Positions 1 through 7,550 of a stretch of 12,019 nt of DNA are shown in pieces. The DNA is taken from positions 1-12,019 of the forward strand of contig DDHP01000011.1 in assembly GCA_002338145.1 (NCBI GenBank), in the 5' to 3' direction. Position 1 is the stretch's first letter. Every line of letters begins with the position of its first letter. Under the pieces are notes generated by a model. That model made no database searches and was not told where the DNA came from. It saw only the letters and a program-made list of their open reading frames with translations. Origin of the DNA: Deferribacteraceae bacterium UBA1873 (GTDB taxonomy: Bacteria; Chrysiogenota; Deferribacteres; Deferribacterales; Flexistipitaceae). A program made the position numbers and the translations under genes.

Positions 1-117
1 ATTCACCTTTCCGAATTTATTGAGAATAATCTTGAAATCATGTAATACTCGTAAAAGACATACCCCAAGCTTTTCTTGCCTGGGACATGTCAGCTATAAA
101 ATGTAAGAAGCCAAACT

Positions 118-1371
118 TTATAAGTCTGAAAAATCCAAAGTTGCAAAATAATCATCAATCGTCTCTTCTCTCCTGATTTGCTTGACACTGCCGTCTGGTT
201 TCAATAACAATTCTTTAGAACGCAACTTGCCATTATAATTAAATCCCATTGCGTGCCCATGAGCACCCGTATCATGGATAACAATCAGATCACCGATATC
301 TATTTTGGGTAATTTCCGATCAATGGCAAACTTATCATTATTTTCACAAAGTGACCCCACAACATCGTACACATGATCTTTTGGAGCATTTTCTTTACCC
401 AAAACAGTAATATGATGATAAGCTCCGTATATTCCTGGTCTCATCAAATTTGCCATGCTTGCATCAAGACCAATATAATTTTTATAAATATTCTTTCTAT
501 GAATCACTTTGGACACAAGATATCCGTAAGGCCCTGTAATCATTCTTCCATTTTCCATGTACAATTTCAAGGGCTCAAGCTCAGTACCAACCACTTTTTT
601 ATCATATATTTTTTTAACTTCATCAGCAACATATTCTAAATCCACTGGATTCTGCTCCGGTTTATAAGGAATACCTATTCCACCACCCATATTTATAAAC
701 TCAAATTTTATACCAACTTCACTACTGATTTCACTCACTAAATCCACAAGCATATTAACAGTCTCTACAAAATATTCCGGATCCAGCTCATTAGAAGCTA
801 CCATTGTGTGTATACCGAAGCGTTTTACCCCTCTATTTTTAATTTTTTTGTAACCCTCAAAAAGTTGATCTTTTGTAAAACCGTATTTAGCCTCTTCTGG
901 ACTTCCGATAATGACATTGCCTTCTCTCAGCGGTCCGGGATTATACCTGAAACTCAGTAGCTCCGGTAATCCAACATATTCCTCTAAAAAATCAATATGC
1001 GTAATATCATCAAGATTAATAATAGCTCCCAGCTCTTTTGCTTTCTTGTATTCAGCAGCAGGGGTCTCGTTGGAAGTAAACATGATATTTTCACCCACAA
1101 TACCTACTTTCTCTGACAATATAAGCTCCGGCAATGAGCTGCAATCAGTGCCAAATCCTTCCTCTTTCATTATTTTTAAAATATGTGGGTTAGGGGTAGC
1201 CTTAACTGCAAAATACTCTTTAAAGTTTTCCCCCAGCCAGCTGAAAGCATTTTTAAGCCTTCGGGCATTATCCCTGATTGCTTTTTCATCATAGATATGA
1301 AAAGGGGTAGGATACTCCTTTATTATTTCTTCTATTTGTTCTTTGGTAAAAGGTACCTTCTTTTCTGCCAT
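118..1371 (-). CDS. lysA: Diaminopimelate decarboxylase (PLP-dependent, fold III)
   Basis: Probably decarboxylates meso-diaminopimelate to L-lysine, the last lysine step, in the cytoplasm. The 417-residue product has the alanine-racemase-like barrel and C-terminal beta domain of the LysA/ODC family. K57 in FAVKATPNP is the expected PLP Schiff-base lysine. A glycine-rich phosphate-binding motif GGGIGIPY lies near residue 228, ENGRM near 272, CENND near 340 and GAHGHAMGFNYN near 370. The Cys-Glu pair in CENND favours LysA over ornithine decarboxylase. The ENGR (usually EPGR) and GAHG (usually GAYG) variants suggest a distinct LysA subfamily. An in-frame ATG exists at 1401, but I start at 1371 because GGAGG lies six bases upstream and the -10 box of the best promoter is at 1402-1407. 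Monocistronic as far as visible. Family assignment is firm; exact substrate slightly less so. Confidence 0.9.
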   Translation of the reverse strand: MAEKKVPFTKEQIEEIIKEYPTPFHIYDEKAIRDNARRLKNAFSWLGENFKEYFAVKATPNPHILKIMKEEGFGTDCSSLPELILSEKVGIVGENIMFTSNETPAAEYKKAKELGAIINLDDITHIDFLEEYVGLPELLSFRYNPGPLREGNVIIGSPEEAKYGFTKDQLFEGYKKIKNRGVKRFGIHTMVASNELDPEYFVETVNMLVDLVSEISSEVGIKFEFINMGGGIGIPYKPEQNPVDLEYVADEVKKIYDKKVVGTELEPLKLYMENGRMITGPYGYLVSKVIHRKNIYKNYIGLDASMANLMRPGIYGAYHHITVLGKENAPKDHVYDVVGSLCENNDKFAIDRKLPKIDIGDLIVIHDTGAHGHAMGFNYNGKLRSKELLLKPDGSVKQIRREETIDDYFATLDFSDL

Positions 1372-1401
1372 ATTTTCCTCCAAAGCGTAAATTGAAACCA
1401 T

Positions 1402-1430
1402 TTTATAATTGCATAATGATATAATTTCAA
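1402..1430 (-). promoter_or_regulatory. Candidate sigma-70 promoter of lysA
   Basis: Read on the minus strand, TTGAAA (1430-1425) and TATAAA (1407-1402) are separated by exactly 17 bases. Transcription would start near 1395, giving a leader of about 24 bases that contains the GGAGG site before the ATG at 1371. Its position argues against translation from the upstream in-frame ATG at 1401. Seen by eye only. Confidence 0.5.
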
Positions 1431-1650
1431 TATCAATCTTCCTGACTTCACCTTAAAATTTATATAAAAGTACATTTCTACAACAAGTTAGTATGTATCA
1501 TACCGAATACAATTGTGGCAGCCACCATAATATAAAAACGTAGTATACCTTTGAATCTTTGCCTTACATCACTATGTAGCAGCAACTATGGTTGCTAAAT
1601 TTGACGATGTCAATCACTTGTTTCAGAGTATCATAACTTGTTGATAGTAA

Positions 1651-1678
1651 GAGATCCCGAAACGAGTTCGGGATGACC
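1651..1678. repeat. GAGATCCC...TGAC palindromic repeat, copy 1
   Basis: The unit begins GAGATCCC and ends GGGATGACC. It contains a perfect 8-base inverted repeat, ATCCCGAA (1654-1661) and TTCGGGAT (1667-1674), around a 5-base loop ACGAG. A diverged second copy sits on the other side of pgsA at 2412-2440. The shared ends (GAGATCCC and TGAC) with different stem sequences suggest a dispersed short palindromic repeat family rather than a terminator, because no T-run follows on either strand. Confidence 0.5.
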
Positions 1679-1775
1679 ATTTTAAATTATTCAGAAGTTT
1701 TATCTTATCTTACATTTTATAACGTTGACCAAATTTTTACGTTTACTTTTCATGAAATTATATTTAAAAAGTGGT

Positions 1776-2330
1776 ATGTTAAATATCCCGAATACGTTAA
1801 CTATTTTAAGAATCATCCTTCTGCCGCTGTTTATACTGAAATTAAGCGGAGGCGAGATTGAACAGGCATTTATTGTTTTTCTTATAGCTGCATTTACTGA
1901 TCTTTTGGATGGTTTTATTGCCAGAAAACTTTCAATGATAACTACTCTTGGCCAGATTCTTGATCCTCTTGCCGATAAGATTATGATAATTGGCGGTTTT
2001 GTGGCTATCTATCTTTCGGATTTGCCTGTCCAGATTAGTTCTTTTTTTCTGTTTTTCGTATATTTAAAAGAATTTTACACTATTTTGGGAATTTTAGCAA
2101 TTTATTTATTTAAAGGTAAAGTTAATATTCAACCCAATATATTTGGTAAAATGGCCACATTTATGGAATCTTTAACAATTCTAATTGTACTTATTTCCAA
2201 TCTCACAGGCATGTTTGCTCTTTTTGTTAATTACTTTGCAATGGCAACAATCGGTTTTATTATTGCCTCCATTGTTTCTTACGCTTTAGACGGTATTAAC
2301 TTTATGATACAAGATGAAAAATATTTGTAA
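1776..2330 (+). CDS. pgsA: CDP-diacylglycerol--glycerol-3-phosphate 3-phosphatidyltransferase
   Basis: Transfers a phosphatidyl group from CDP-diacylglycerol to glycerol 3-phosphate, the committed step to phosphatidylglycerol and cardiolipin, in the inner membrane. The full CDP-alcohol phosphotransferase signature D-x2-DG-x2-AR-x8-G-x3-D-x3-D is present within DLLDGFIARKL (about residues 41-51) through GQILDPLADK. Several hydrophobic helices follow. I start at 1776 because MLNIPNTLTILRIILLP matches the usual N-terminus of the family and gives 184 residues, close to the typical 180-190. In-frame alternatives are ATG 1752 and TTG 1725. None of the three has a good Shine-Dalgarno site, so the start is uncertain while the function is not. 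The gene stands alone, divergent from lysA and convergent with the pyruvate:ferredoxin oxidoreductase gene. Confidence 0.88.
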   Translation: MLNIPNTLTILRIILLPLFILKLSGGEIEQAFIVFLIAAFTDLLDGFIARKLSMITTLGQILDPLADKIMIIGGFVAIYLSDLPVQISSFFLFFVYLKEFYTILGILAIYLFKGKVNIQPNIFGKMATFMESLTILIVLISNLTGMFALFVNYFAMATIGFIIASIVSYALDGINFMIQDEKYL

Positions 2331-2411
2331 GAAGATTTTGTTTTTTGGTTTTATCTGAAAAATTATGCTGTTAATAATAAGTAGAAATTCAGAATTATTA
2401 GCATATATATG

Positions 2412-2440
2412 GAGATCCCTCGGCTACGCTCGAGGTGACA
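2412..2440. repeat. GAGATCCC...TGACA palindromic repeat, copy 2 (diverged)
   Basis: Same GAGATCCC left end and TGACA right end as the copy at 1651-1678, but the stem is CCTCG (2418-2422) with CGAGG (2431-2435) around an 8-base loop. Relative to a perfect palindrome the right arm has apparently lost two bases before TGACA. Consistent with a short dispersed repeat that has begun to decay. Confidence 0.45.
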
Positions 2441-2499
2441 AGTATTCAAATGTGTGTAGCATCCGCCGTAGGCAGATAAATAGAATGATAAACATATTT

Positions 2500-2518
2500 A
2501 CCAGTATAGAAGACTGGT
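2500..2518. repeat. Perfect 6-bp inverted repeat
   Basis: ACCAGT (2500-2505) and ACTGGT (2513-2518) form a stem with a 7-base loop. There is no T-run on either side, so it is not a standard terminator. It lies among other small palindromes between the ends of two convergent genes. Confidence 0.35.
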
Positions 2519-2592
2519 GACAGCCGCAGGTGTCCTTTTGAACTAAAATTGTACATGATATATCAAACATATACGCAAGTGTGTTTAGGGGA

Positions 2593-2623
2593 AATTAAAA
2601 AAGGAGGGGGAAATCCCCCTCCT
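2593..2623 (-). terminator. Rho-independent terminator of nifJ
   Basis: On the minus strand a perfect 9-bp G-rich stem (AGGAGGGGG with CCCCCTCCT, plus-strand arms 2615-2623 and 2602-2610) with a 4-base loop is followed directly by TTTTTTAATTT. It begins about nine bases after the stop codon at 2632, so it closes the pyruvate:ferredoxin oxidoreductase transcript. Confidence 0.9.
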
Positions 2624-2631
2624 GAGTGTTG

Positions 2632-5600
2632 TTACTTTTCTTTGTTATCGTCGTTATCATCTTGATTAGAGCAGTCTATATTTTCTGCCAACTGCTTGGT
2701 CAGATTGAATCTGAATCTCGTTTTCTCTTCTGCCATATCGGCCAGTTTTTTGGCTTTTTCAGGGAACATTTTTGCCACGGTTCTGAACCTGTTTTCTGAT
2801 TTCATATATTCAGCTACTGAAACGGAAGGTTCTTTACTGTCTATCTGCAGCGGATTTTTGCCCTGAGCCTTCAGTCTGGGGTCAAATCTATACAGCATCC
2901 AGTATCCACTCTTAACAGCTGTTCTTTGCTGTTCAACACCTTTGGACATATCGATTCCGTGTGCTATACAATGTGAATCCGCTATTATTATGGAAGGTCC
3001 GTCATAAGATTCTGCTTCTTTAAATGCTTTAACACATTGTGCTTGGTTGGACAGAGAAACTTTGGCCACATAAATATGTCCGTAAGTCATTGCGATCATA
3101 CCGAGATCCTTTTTCTCCAGATCTTTGCCGGCGAAAGCAAATTTTGCAAACGAACCGATGGATGTGGCTTTTGAAGCCTGACCGCCTGTATTCGAATAAA
3201 CCTCTGTGTCCAGCACAAGAACGTTAACATTGTTTTCCTGAGCTAGTACATGATCAAGCCCGCCGTAACCTATATCATAAGCCCAGCCGTCTCCACCTAC
3301 AATCCATATGGATTTTTTGATGAGAGCATCTGCTACTTCCAGAAGCTTTTTCGCTTTTGCATTATTTATCTCGCTCAGTTTCTCTTTGAGTTTTGCAACT
3401 CTTTCTCTCTGTTTTTCAATGCCGATTTGTTCGCTTTGGTCAGCATTTACTATTTCATCAACCAATTCGCTTCCCAATTCATCTTTAAGTTCATCAAGAA
3501 GTTCCAAAGCAAATTCCTTTGATTTTTCAACAGCAAGACTCATGCCGAAGCCCACTTCAGCGTTGTCTTCGAACAGTGAGTTTGTCCATGCCGGTCCTCT
3601 TCCGTCCTGTCTCTTGGTATAAGGTGTTGTGGGAAGATTCCCACCGTAGATGGATGAACATCCTGTAGCATTTGCTATAAGTGCTCTGTCGCCAAACAGA
3701 TGAGTCATCAGTCTTATATATGGTGTTTCACCGCAGCCTGCACATGCGCCTGAAAATTCAAACAGGTGAGGAGTGAGCTGACTTCCTTTCAGTGTGTTTC
3801 TATTAAATTTAGCCGGGTCAAGCTCCGGAATGGTTTGGAAAAATTTAAAATTTTCCCTTTCCTTCTCCCTCAAAGGAGGTTGTGGCTGCATATTGATTGC
3901 TTTATGTTTGGGATCTGTTTTGCTTTTTGCAGGGCAGTTGTAAACACATGCACCGCATCCTGTGCAATCCTCTACAGCAACCTGAAGACTGAATTTCATG
4001 TCTTTAAATTCTTTACCTTTGGCATCCGTGTATTTGAACGTTTCCGGTGCGTCTTTTAGCACTTCTTCGTCGTATACTTTCATTCTTATGGTTGCATGAG
4101 GGCAAACAAAAGAACATATTCCGCATTGTATGCAAACTTCAGGATCCCAGACCGGTGATTGCAATGCAATATTTCTCTTTTCATATTTGGATGTACCGGT
4201 GGGATATGTTCCGTCATCCGGCAGCCAGGATACGGGTACATCATCCCCTTCGTAAGCCACCATTTTGCTTATAGCCTTTTTAATGAATTCCGGTGCATTC
4301 GGATCGTCTATATATTTCTTCATTTTAATATCACTTGTTACAGAAGAAGGTACTTTCACCTGATAAAGTTGATTAGCCCCGGCATCTACAGCTTTGTAAT
4401 TCATTTCAACTATTTCGTCACCATATTTTCCGTATGTTTTCTTAATGGTTTCCTTTATTGCCTTGACAGCTTCATCGAATGGAAGAATTTCTGAAATTTT
4501 AAAGAATGCCGTTTGCAGAATAACGTTAATTCTGGGGCCTAAACCGATTTCTTCTGCAATATCGTTGGCATTAATAACGTAAAATTTCGCCTCTTTTTCT
4601 ATCAACTCTTTTTGAACTTCGGCAGGGAGTTTGTCCCATACTTCGTCTTTTGAATGAAAGCTGTTCAACAGGAATGTACCGCCTTTTTTAAGCTTCTTGA
4701 CTATATCATAATGCTCCAAAAATGCGAAATTGTGGCATCCAATAAAGTCAGCCTTTTGAACAAGGTATGAACTCTTTATCTCTCTTTGACCGAACCTAAC
4801 GTGAGATGTGGTCATTGACCCTGCTTTTTTAGAGTCGTAGACAAAATATGCCTGAACTTTGTTGTCGGTCAAATCACCGATAATTTTTGCCGAGTTCTTG
4901 TTCGCGCCTACTGTGCCGTCTGAACCCAGACCAAAAAACATTCCGTTGAAAACATCGTCCTGTGGTGTAAGCCATTCAGGATCATACTCAATGCTTCTGT
5001 TGGTGACGTCATCTTTGATTCCCACTGAAAAATTGTTCAGGGGTTCTTTTTTATCGAGATTATCAAAGACCCCTTTTATCATGGCAGGGGTGAAATCTTT
5101 TGAGCCAAGCCCGTATCTTCCACCTACTATTATGGGATATCCGTCGTAGGATATCATCTTTTTCTGCATGGCTTCGCCGATAGCTGTTCTTATATCAAGA
5201 TAAAGCGGCTCACCGAGAGCTCCCGGTTCTTTTGTCCTGTCCAAAACAGCCATTTTGTCAGCTGTTTTCGGAAGTGCATTAACAAAAGCTTCAAGAGGAA
5301 ACGGTCTGAATAATCTTATTTTGATAACACCGACCTTTTCTCCCTGGGAAACCATATATTCAACAGTTTCCTCCACAACATCGGCTCCGGACCCCATAAT
5401 AATTATAACCTTTTCTGCTTTAGGGTGACCTGCGTAATCAACCAGGTTATATCTGCGTCCGGTAAGTTCGAAAAATTTATCCATCTGTCTCTGGAGAATT
5501 TCCGGGCATTGATCATAATATTTGTTTACCGCTTCACGGCTTTGGAAAAAAACATCAGGATTCTGTGATGTACCTTTGATAGTAGGCTCTTCAGGATTAA

Positions 5601-6225
5601 GCGCATTTTTTCTGTGCTTAGCAATTAGTTCATCAGAAATCATGCTTTTCATTTGTTCTTTACTCAACTCTTCCGTTGTTCTTATTTCGTGAGATGTTCT
5701 AAAACCATCGAAGAAATGAAGAAAGGGGACCCTTGATTCAAGGGAAGCTGCCTGGGCTATCAATGCTGAGTCCATAACTTCCTGGGGATTGTTTGAAGCC
5801 AGCATTGCCCAACCGGTTTGTCTGCATGCCATAACATCGGAATGATCCCCAAAAATGGAAAGAGCATGTGATGCTACAGCTCGGGCACTGACGTGAAAAA
5901 CTGCTGGTGTGAGTTCACCTGCTATTTTATACATATTCGGTATCATAAGAAGCAGCCCCTGGGAGGCTGTAAAAGTGGTTGTTAGCGCCCCCGTTGTAAG
6001 TGAGCCGTGACATGCGCCGGCTGCGCCAGCTTCAGACTGCATTTCCACAACCTTGGGTACAGAACCCCAGATATTTTTCTCACCTTTGGCACTTTTTTCA
6101 TCAGCCTTTTCTCCCATATCCGAAGAAGGGGTTATCGGATAAATGGCAATTACTTCATTAATGGCATGTGCAACATGAGCTGCTGCAGTGTTACCGTCAA
6201 TGTTTACAAGTTTTCGCTCTGACAT
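2632..6225 (-). CDS. nifJ: Pyruvate:ferredoxin (flavodoxin) oxidoreductase, single-chain
   Basis: Oxidises pyruvate and CoA to acetyl-CoA and CO2, reducing ferredoxin or flavodoxin; cytoplasmic, central to anaerobic carbon metabolism. The 1197-residue length is that of homodimeric single-chain enzymes. Visible in order: the N-terminal pyrimidine-binding domain with YPITPSSDMGE (about 28-38) and GDHSDVMACRQTGW; a transketolase C-terminal-like domain; the EKR-type linker domain; two [4Fe-4S] ferredoxin motifs, CIQCGICSFVCP (about 696-707) and CTGCGACVYNCP (about 752-763); and the TPP domain with CAGCGETPY (about 826), GDGWAYDIGYGG (about 977) and DTEVYSNTGGQ (about 1005). CIAHGID near 1085 supplies the usual further Cys. 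I start at 6225 because AAAGGAGG lies just upstream and MSERKLVNIDGN matches the family; the frame is open to 6288 but that extension is atypical. Monocistronic, with its own terminator. Confidence 0.96.
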   Translation of the reverse strand: MSERKLVNIDGNTAAAHVAHAINEVIAIYPITPSSDMGEKADEKSAKGEKNIWGSVPKVVEMQSEAGAAGACHGSLTTGALTTTFTASQGLLLMIPNMYKIAGELTPAVFHVSARAVASHALSIFGDHSDVMACRQTGWAMLASNNPQEVMDSALIAQAASLESRVPFLHFFDGFRTSHEIRTTEELSKEQMKSMISDELIAKHRKNALNPEEPTIKGTSQNPDVFFQSREAVNKYYDQCPEILQRQMDKFFELTGRRYNLVDYAGHPKAEKVIIIMGSGADVVEETVEYMVSQGEKVGVIKIRLFRPFPLEAFVNALPKTADKMAVLDRTKEPGALGEPLYLDIRTAIGEAMQKKMISYDGYPIIVGGRYGLGSKDFTPAMIKGVFDNLDKKEPLNNFSVGIKDDVTNRSIEYDPEWLTPQDDVFNGMFFGLGSDGTVGANKNSAKIIGDLTDNKVQAYFVYDSKKAGSMTTSHVRFGQREIKSSYLVQKADFIGCHNFAFLEHYDIVKKLKKGGTFLLNSFHSKDEVWDKLPAEVQKELIEKEAKFYVINANDIAEEIGLGPRINVILQTAFFKISEILPFDEAVKAIKETIKKTYGKYGDEIVEMNYKAVDAGANQLYQVKVPSSVTSDIKMKKYIDDPNAPEFIKKAISKMVAYEGDDVPVSWLPDDGTYPTGTSKYEKRNIALQSPVWDPEVCIQCGICSFVCPHATIRMKVYDEEVLKDAPETFKYTDAKGKEFKDMKFSLQVAVEDCTGCGACVYNCPAKSKTDPKHKAINMQPQPPLREKERENFKFFQTIPELDPAKFNRNTLKGSQLTPHLFEFSGACAGCGETPYIRLMTHLFGDRALIANATGCSSIYGGNLPTTPYTKRQDGRGPAWTNSLFEDNAEVGFGMSLAVEKSKEFALELLDELKDELGSELVDEIVNADQSEQIGIEKQRERVAKLKEKLSEINNAKAKKLLEVADALIKKSIWIVGGDGWAYDIGYGGLDHVLAQENNVNVLVLDTEVYSNTGGQASKATSIGSFAKFAFAGKDLEKKDLGMIAMTYGHIYVAKVSLSNQAQCVKAFKEAESYDGPSIIIADSHCIAHGIDMSKGVEQQRTAVKSGYWMLYRFDPRLKAQGKNPLQIDSKEPSVSVAEYMKSENRFRTVAKMFPEKAKKLADMAEEKTRFRFNLTKQLAENIDCSNQDDNDDNKEK

Positions 6226-6353
6226 AATTCCTCCTTTATTTAATATCTCAACAAAATCCGTTTTGATTAGTTGTGTACGTTCAGGCACTTGATGATTACC
6301 CTAATGGCACTTCAATAGTTAATCTTTTGTTAATTTTTTAAAAAGACATAACT

Positions 6354-6387
6354 ATAATATTAAACTGTTTTATAACATTGCAAACAG
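6354..6387 (-). promoter_or_regulatory. Candidate promoter and dyad upstream of nifJ
   Basis: On the minus strand TTGCAA (6383-6378) and TATTAT (6359-6354) are 18 bases apart, which would give a leader of about 120 bases. The putative -35 box lies inside an inverted repeat, CTGTTT (6365-6370) and AAACAG (6382-6387) with an 11-base gap, which could be an operator. Both are weak calls by eye in A+T-rich DNA. Confidence 0.3.
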
Positions 6388-6701
6388 AAGCCGTCAACGT
6401 TTTTTGCCCTTTCAATACACTTTTAAGTATATTTGAAAATTTATTGCTGCTGTATTTTAATACAGGTTTGTGAAACTTTTTGTTAACTGTTTTACTAATA
6501 TTGGTTTTGAATATTTTAAGGTTAAATCTTTTCAGGATGTTTCGAGGAATAGTTAAAATTAGAACATGATTATACCAACTTCCTGATATTATTATCATTG
6601 TAATTTTTTATTTCAGAAGATGGTGAATTTTTGAAAATTATTCAATATTATTCAGATTAAGTGAAGGGGGAAATAGTGCTAAATACTAAAATATTTTTTC
6701 A

Positions 6702-6734
6702 TTGCAACTTGTTAAAATAAAATGTTAATATAAT
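6702..6734 (+). promoter_or_regulatory. Candidate promoter of the MCE operon
   Basis: TTGCAA at 6702-6707 is followed after 18 bases by TAATAT (6726-6731), and a perfect TATAAT lies at 6729-6734. Transcription would start about 30-35 bases before the ATG at 6774. The A+T richness makes -10 look-alikes common, so this is tentative. Confidence 0.35.
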
Positions 6735-6773
6735 TTATTAAAATTTTTCTATCTGTAGCTATAAAGGAAGCCT

Positions 6774-7550
6774 ATGAATGAGGCAATAGGCCGCTTGGGC
6801 GGATTTTTCGTAAATTCTTTTATTACTCTGTCATTATACCTTAACTTTTGCAAAAATGTTTTGGCAAAACTTATCCGATTTAAGCTTTTTAATCCGGCGA
6901 TTTTTCTTGTTTTTTTGAGACAGGTTTATTTTACAGGCGTTCAGATTATGCCCATTTTTTTTCCAATTTCTCTTATTATTGGCATAGCTCTTGTGGGACT
7001 TTTGACAAAATTTCTGGTGGGGTTGGGGGCTTATGAGCAGATAGGGCAAATTTTGACCATATTAATTATCAGAGAACTGGCACCTTTACTGACAGCTGTT
7101 TTATTGTCACTTAGGTCATCCACTGCAGTATCTGCTGAGATTGCAGTAATGAATATAATGGGTGAAGTGGATACGCTTAATGCTTATAATATAGATCCGG
7201 TGGATTACTTGTATTTGCCGAGAATTGTATCCGGCTTAATTTGTATGTTTTCACTTGCTACTTTTTTTTCCTTTATTGCAATTATTGGTGGATACTTTGT
7301 GATCAGTTTTCAGATGAATATTACTTTTGATTTTTTACTTACTCTTATTTTTGATTATTTGAATTTCAGTGATATTATATGTTTTCTGTATAAGACATTG
7401 CTGCTTGGCTTTTTTGTTATGTCCATCCCTATATTTACTTCAATGAGTGTTAAAAATGCAAACACTGAAATTCCCATAGCTCTTCTGAAAGGAATGATGC
7501 GTCTGTTTTACGGTATTATATTTGTTGAGTTTACAGGTTTTCTTATATGA
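6774..7550 (+). CDS. MlaE-family permease of an MCE lipid transport system (divergent)
   Basis: A 258-residue inner-membrane protein of the MlaE/YrbE/Ttg2B permease family, which normally forms a dimeric membrane core binding MlaD and the ATPase MlaF to move phospholipids. It has the usual length and an N-terminal amphipathic and hydrophobic segment. The conserved block runs from RELAPLLTAVL (100-110) through AEIAVMNIMGEVDTL (121-135) to DPVDYLYLPR. The usual T-E-Q-hydrophobic-D/S-A/S-hydrophobic segment reads MGEVDTL here, and the C-terminal Ala-Thr-Thr region of the family is replaced (EIPIALLKGMM), so the cytoplasmic docking surface has changed. AAGGAAG precedes the ATG at the right distance. 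The stop overlaps the next start in ATGA. Called MlaE by family, not as a proven orthologue; more A+T-rich than glnBA by eye. Confidence 0.82.
   Translation: MNEAIGRLGGFFVNSFITLSLYLNFCKNVLAKLIRFKLFNPAIFLVFLRQVYFTGVQIMPIFFPISLIIGIALVGLLTKFLVGLGAYEQIGQILTILIIRELAPLLTAVLLSLRSSTAVSAEIAVMNIMGEVDTLNAYNIDPVDYLYLPRIVSGLICMFSLATFFSFIAIIGGYFVISFQMNITFDFLLTLIFDYLNFSDIICFLYKTLLLGFFVMSIPIFTSMSVKNANTEIPIALLKGMMRLFYGIIFVEFTGFLI

Larger units (their letters stand above)
1402..1775. other. Divergent lysA/pgsA spacer rich in short palindromes
   Basis: No convincing gene in this stretch of 374 bases. It holds the lysA promoter at its left edge and then a run of short perfect inverted repeats: GTATG/CATAC (1491-1503), GTGG/CCAC (1515-1525), AGCAAC/GTTGCT (1581-1596), TATCA/TGATA (1629-1646) and ATCCCGAA/TTCGGGAT (1654-1674). 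A 62-codon frame at 1673-1861 overlaps the start of pgsA in another frame and is not believed. A pgsA promoter is not obvious; TATAAC at 1718 has no good -35 box. Confidence 0.5.
2331..2631. other. Convergent pgsA/nifJ spacer with decayed palindromes
   Basis: No gene seen. From left to right it holds the GAGATCCC repeat copy 2 (2412-2440); an imperfect hairpin at 2461-2477 (ATCCGCC/GGCAGAT, one mismatch); a perfect one at 2500-2518 (ACCAGT/ACTGGT, 7-base loop); a degraded one at 2520-2535 (GACA/TGTC ends); and the terminator of the minus-strand gene at 2593-2623. No separate terminator for pgsA is evident. Confidence 0.5.
6226..6773. other. 548-base divergent spacer between nifJ and the MCE operon
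   Basis: Very A+T-rich. It holds candidate promoters for both flanking transcripts and an inverted repeat at 6365-6387. The only frame of note, 86 codons on the minus strand at 6338-6598, lacks a Shine-Dalgarno site and overlaps the candidate nifJ promoter. Its product is a Lys/Asn/Ile-rich string typical of chance frames in such sequence. I see no RNA gene or riboswitch that I can name. Confidence 0.5.

Noticed and set aside
1..45. Plus-strand open frame of 14 codons ending in TAA at 43-45, possibly the 3-prime end of a gene entering from the left
   Set aside because: Too short to recognise and with no supporting context. The rest of the first 117 bases shows no gene; a wobble-containing hairpin at 64-84, minus-sense downstream of lysA, lacks a convincing T-run and was not called a terminator.
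1673..1861. 62-codon plus-strand frame before and into pgsA
   Set aside because: Overlaps the conserved N-terminal coding region of pgsA in another frame and has no ribosome site.
3250..5149. Several plus-strand frames of 60-110 codons opposite the oxidoreductase gene
   Set aside because: They are antisense shadows of a well-conserved coding region with no ribosome sites or recognisable products.
6338..6598. 86-codon minus-strand frame in the divergent spacer
   Set aside because: No Shine-Dalgarno site, composition typical of chance A+T-rich frames, and it overlaps the candidate oxidoreductase promoter.
6676..6720. 15-codon GTG frame preceded by AAGGGGG at good spacing, a possible leader peptide before the MCE operon
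   Set aside because: It overlaps the best promoter for that operon, so it may not be transcribed, and nothing in its content suggests attenuation.
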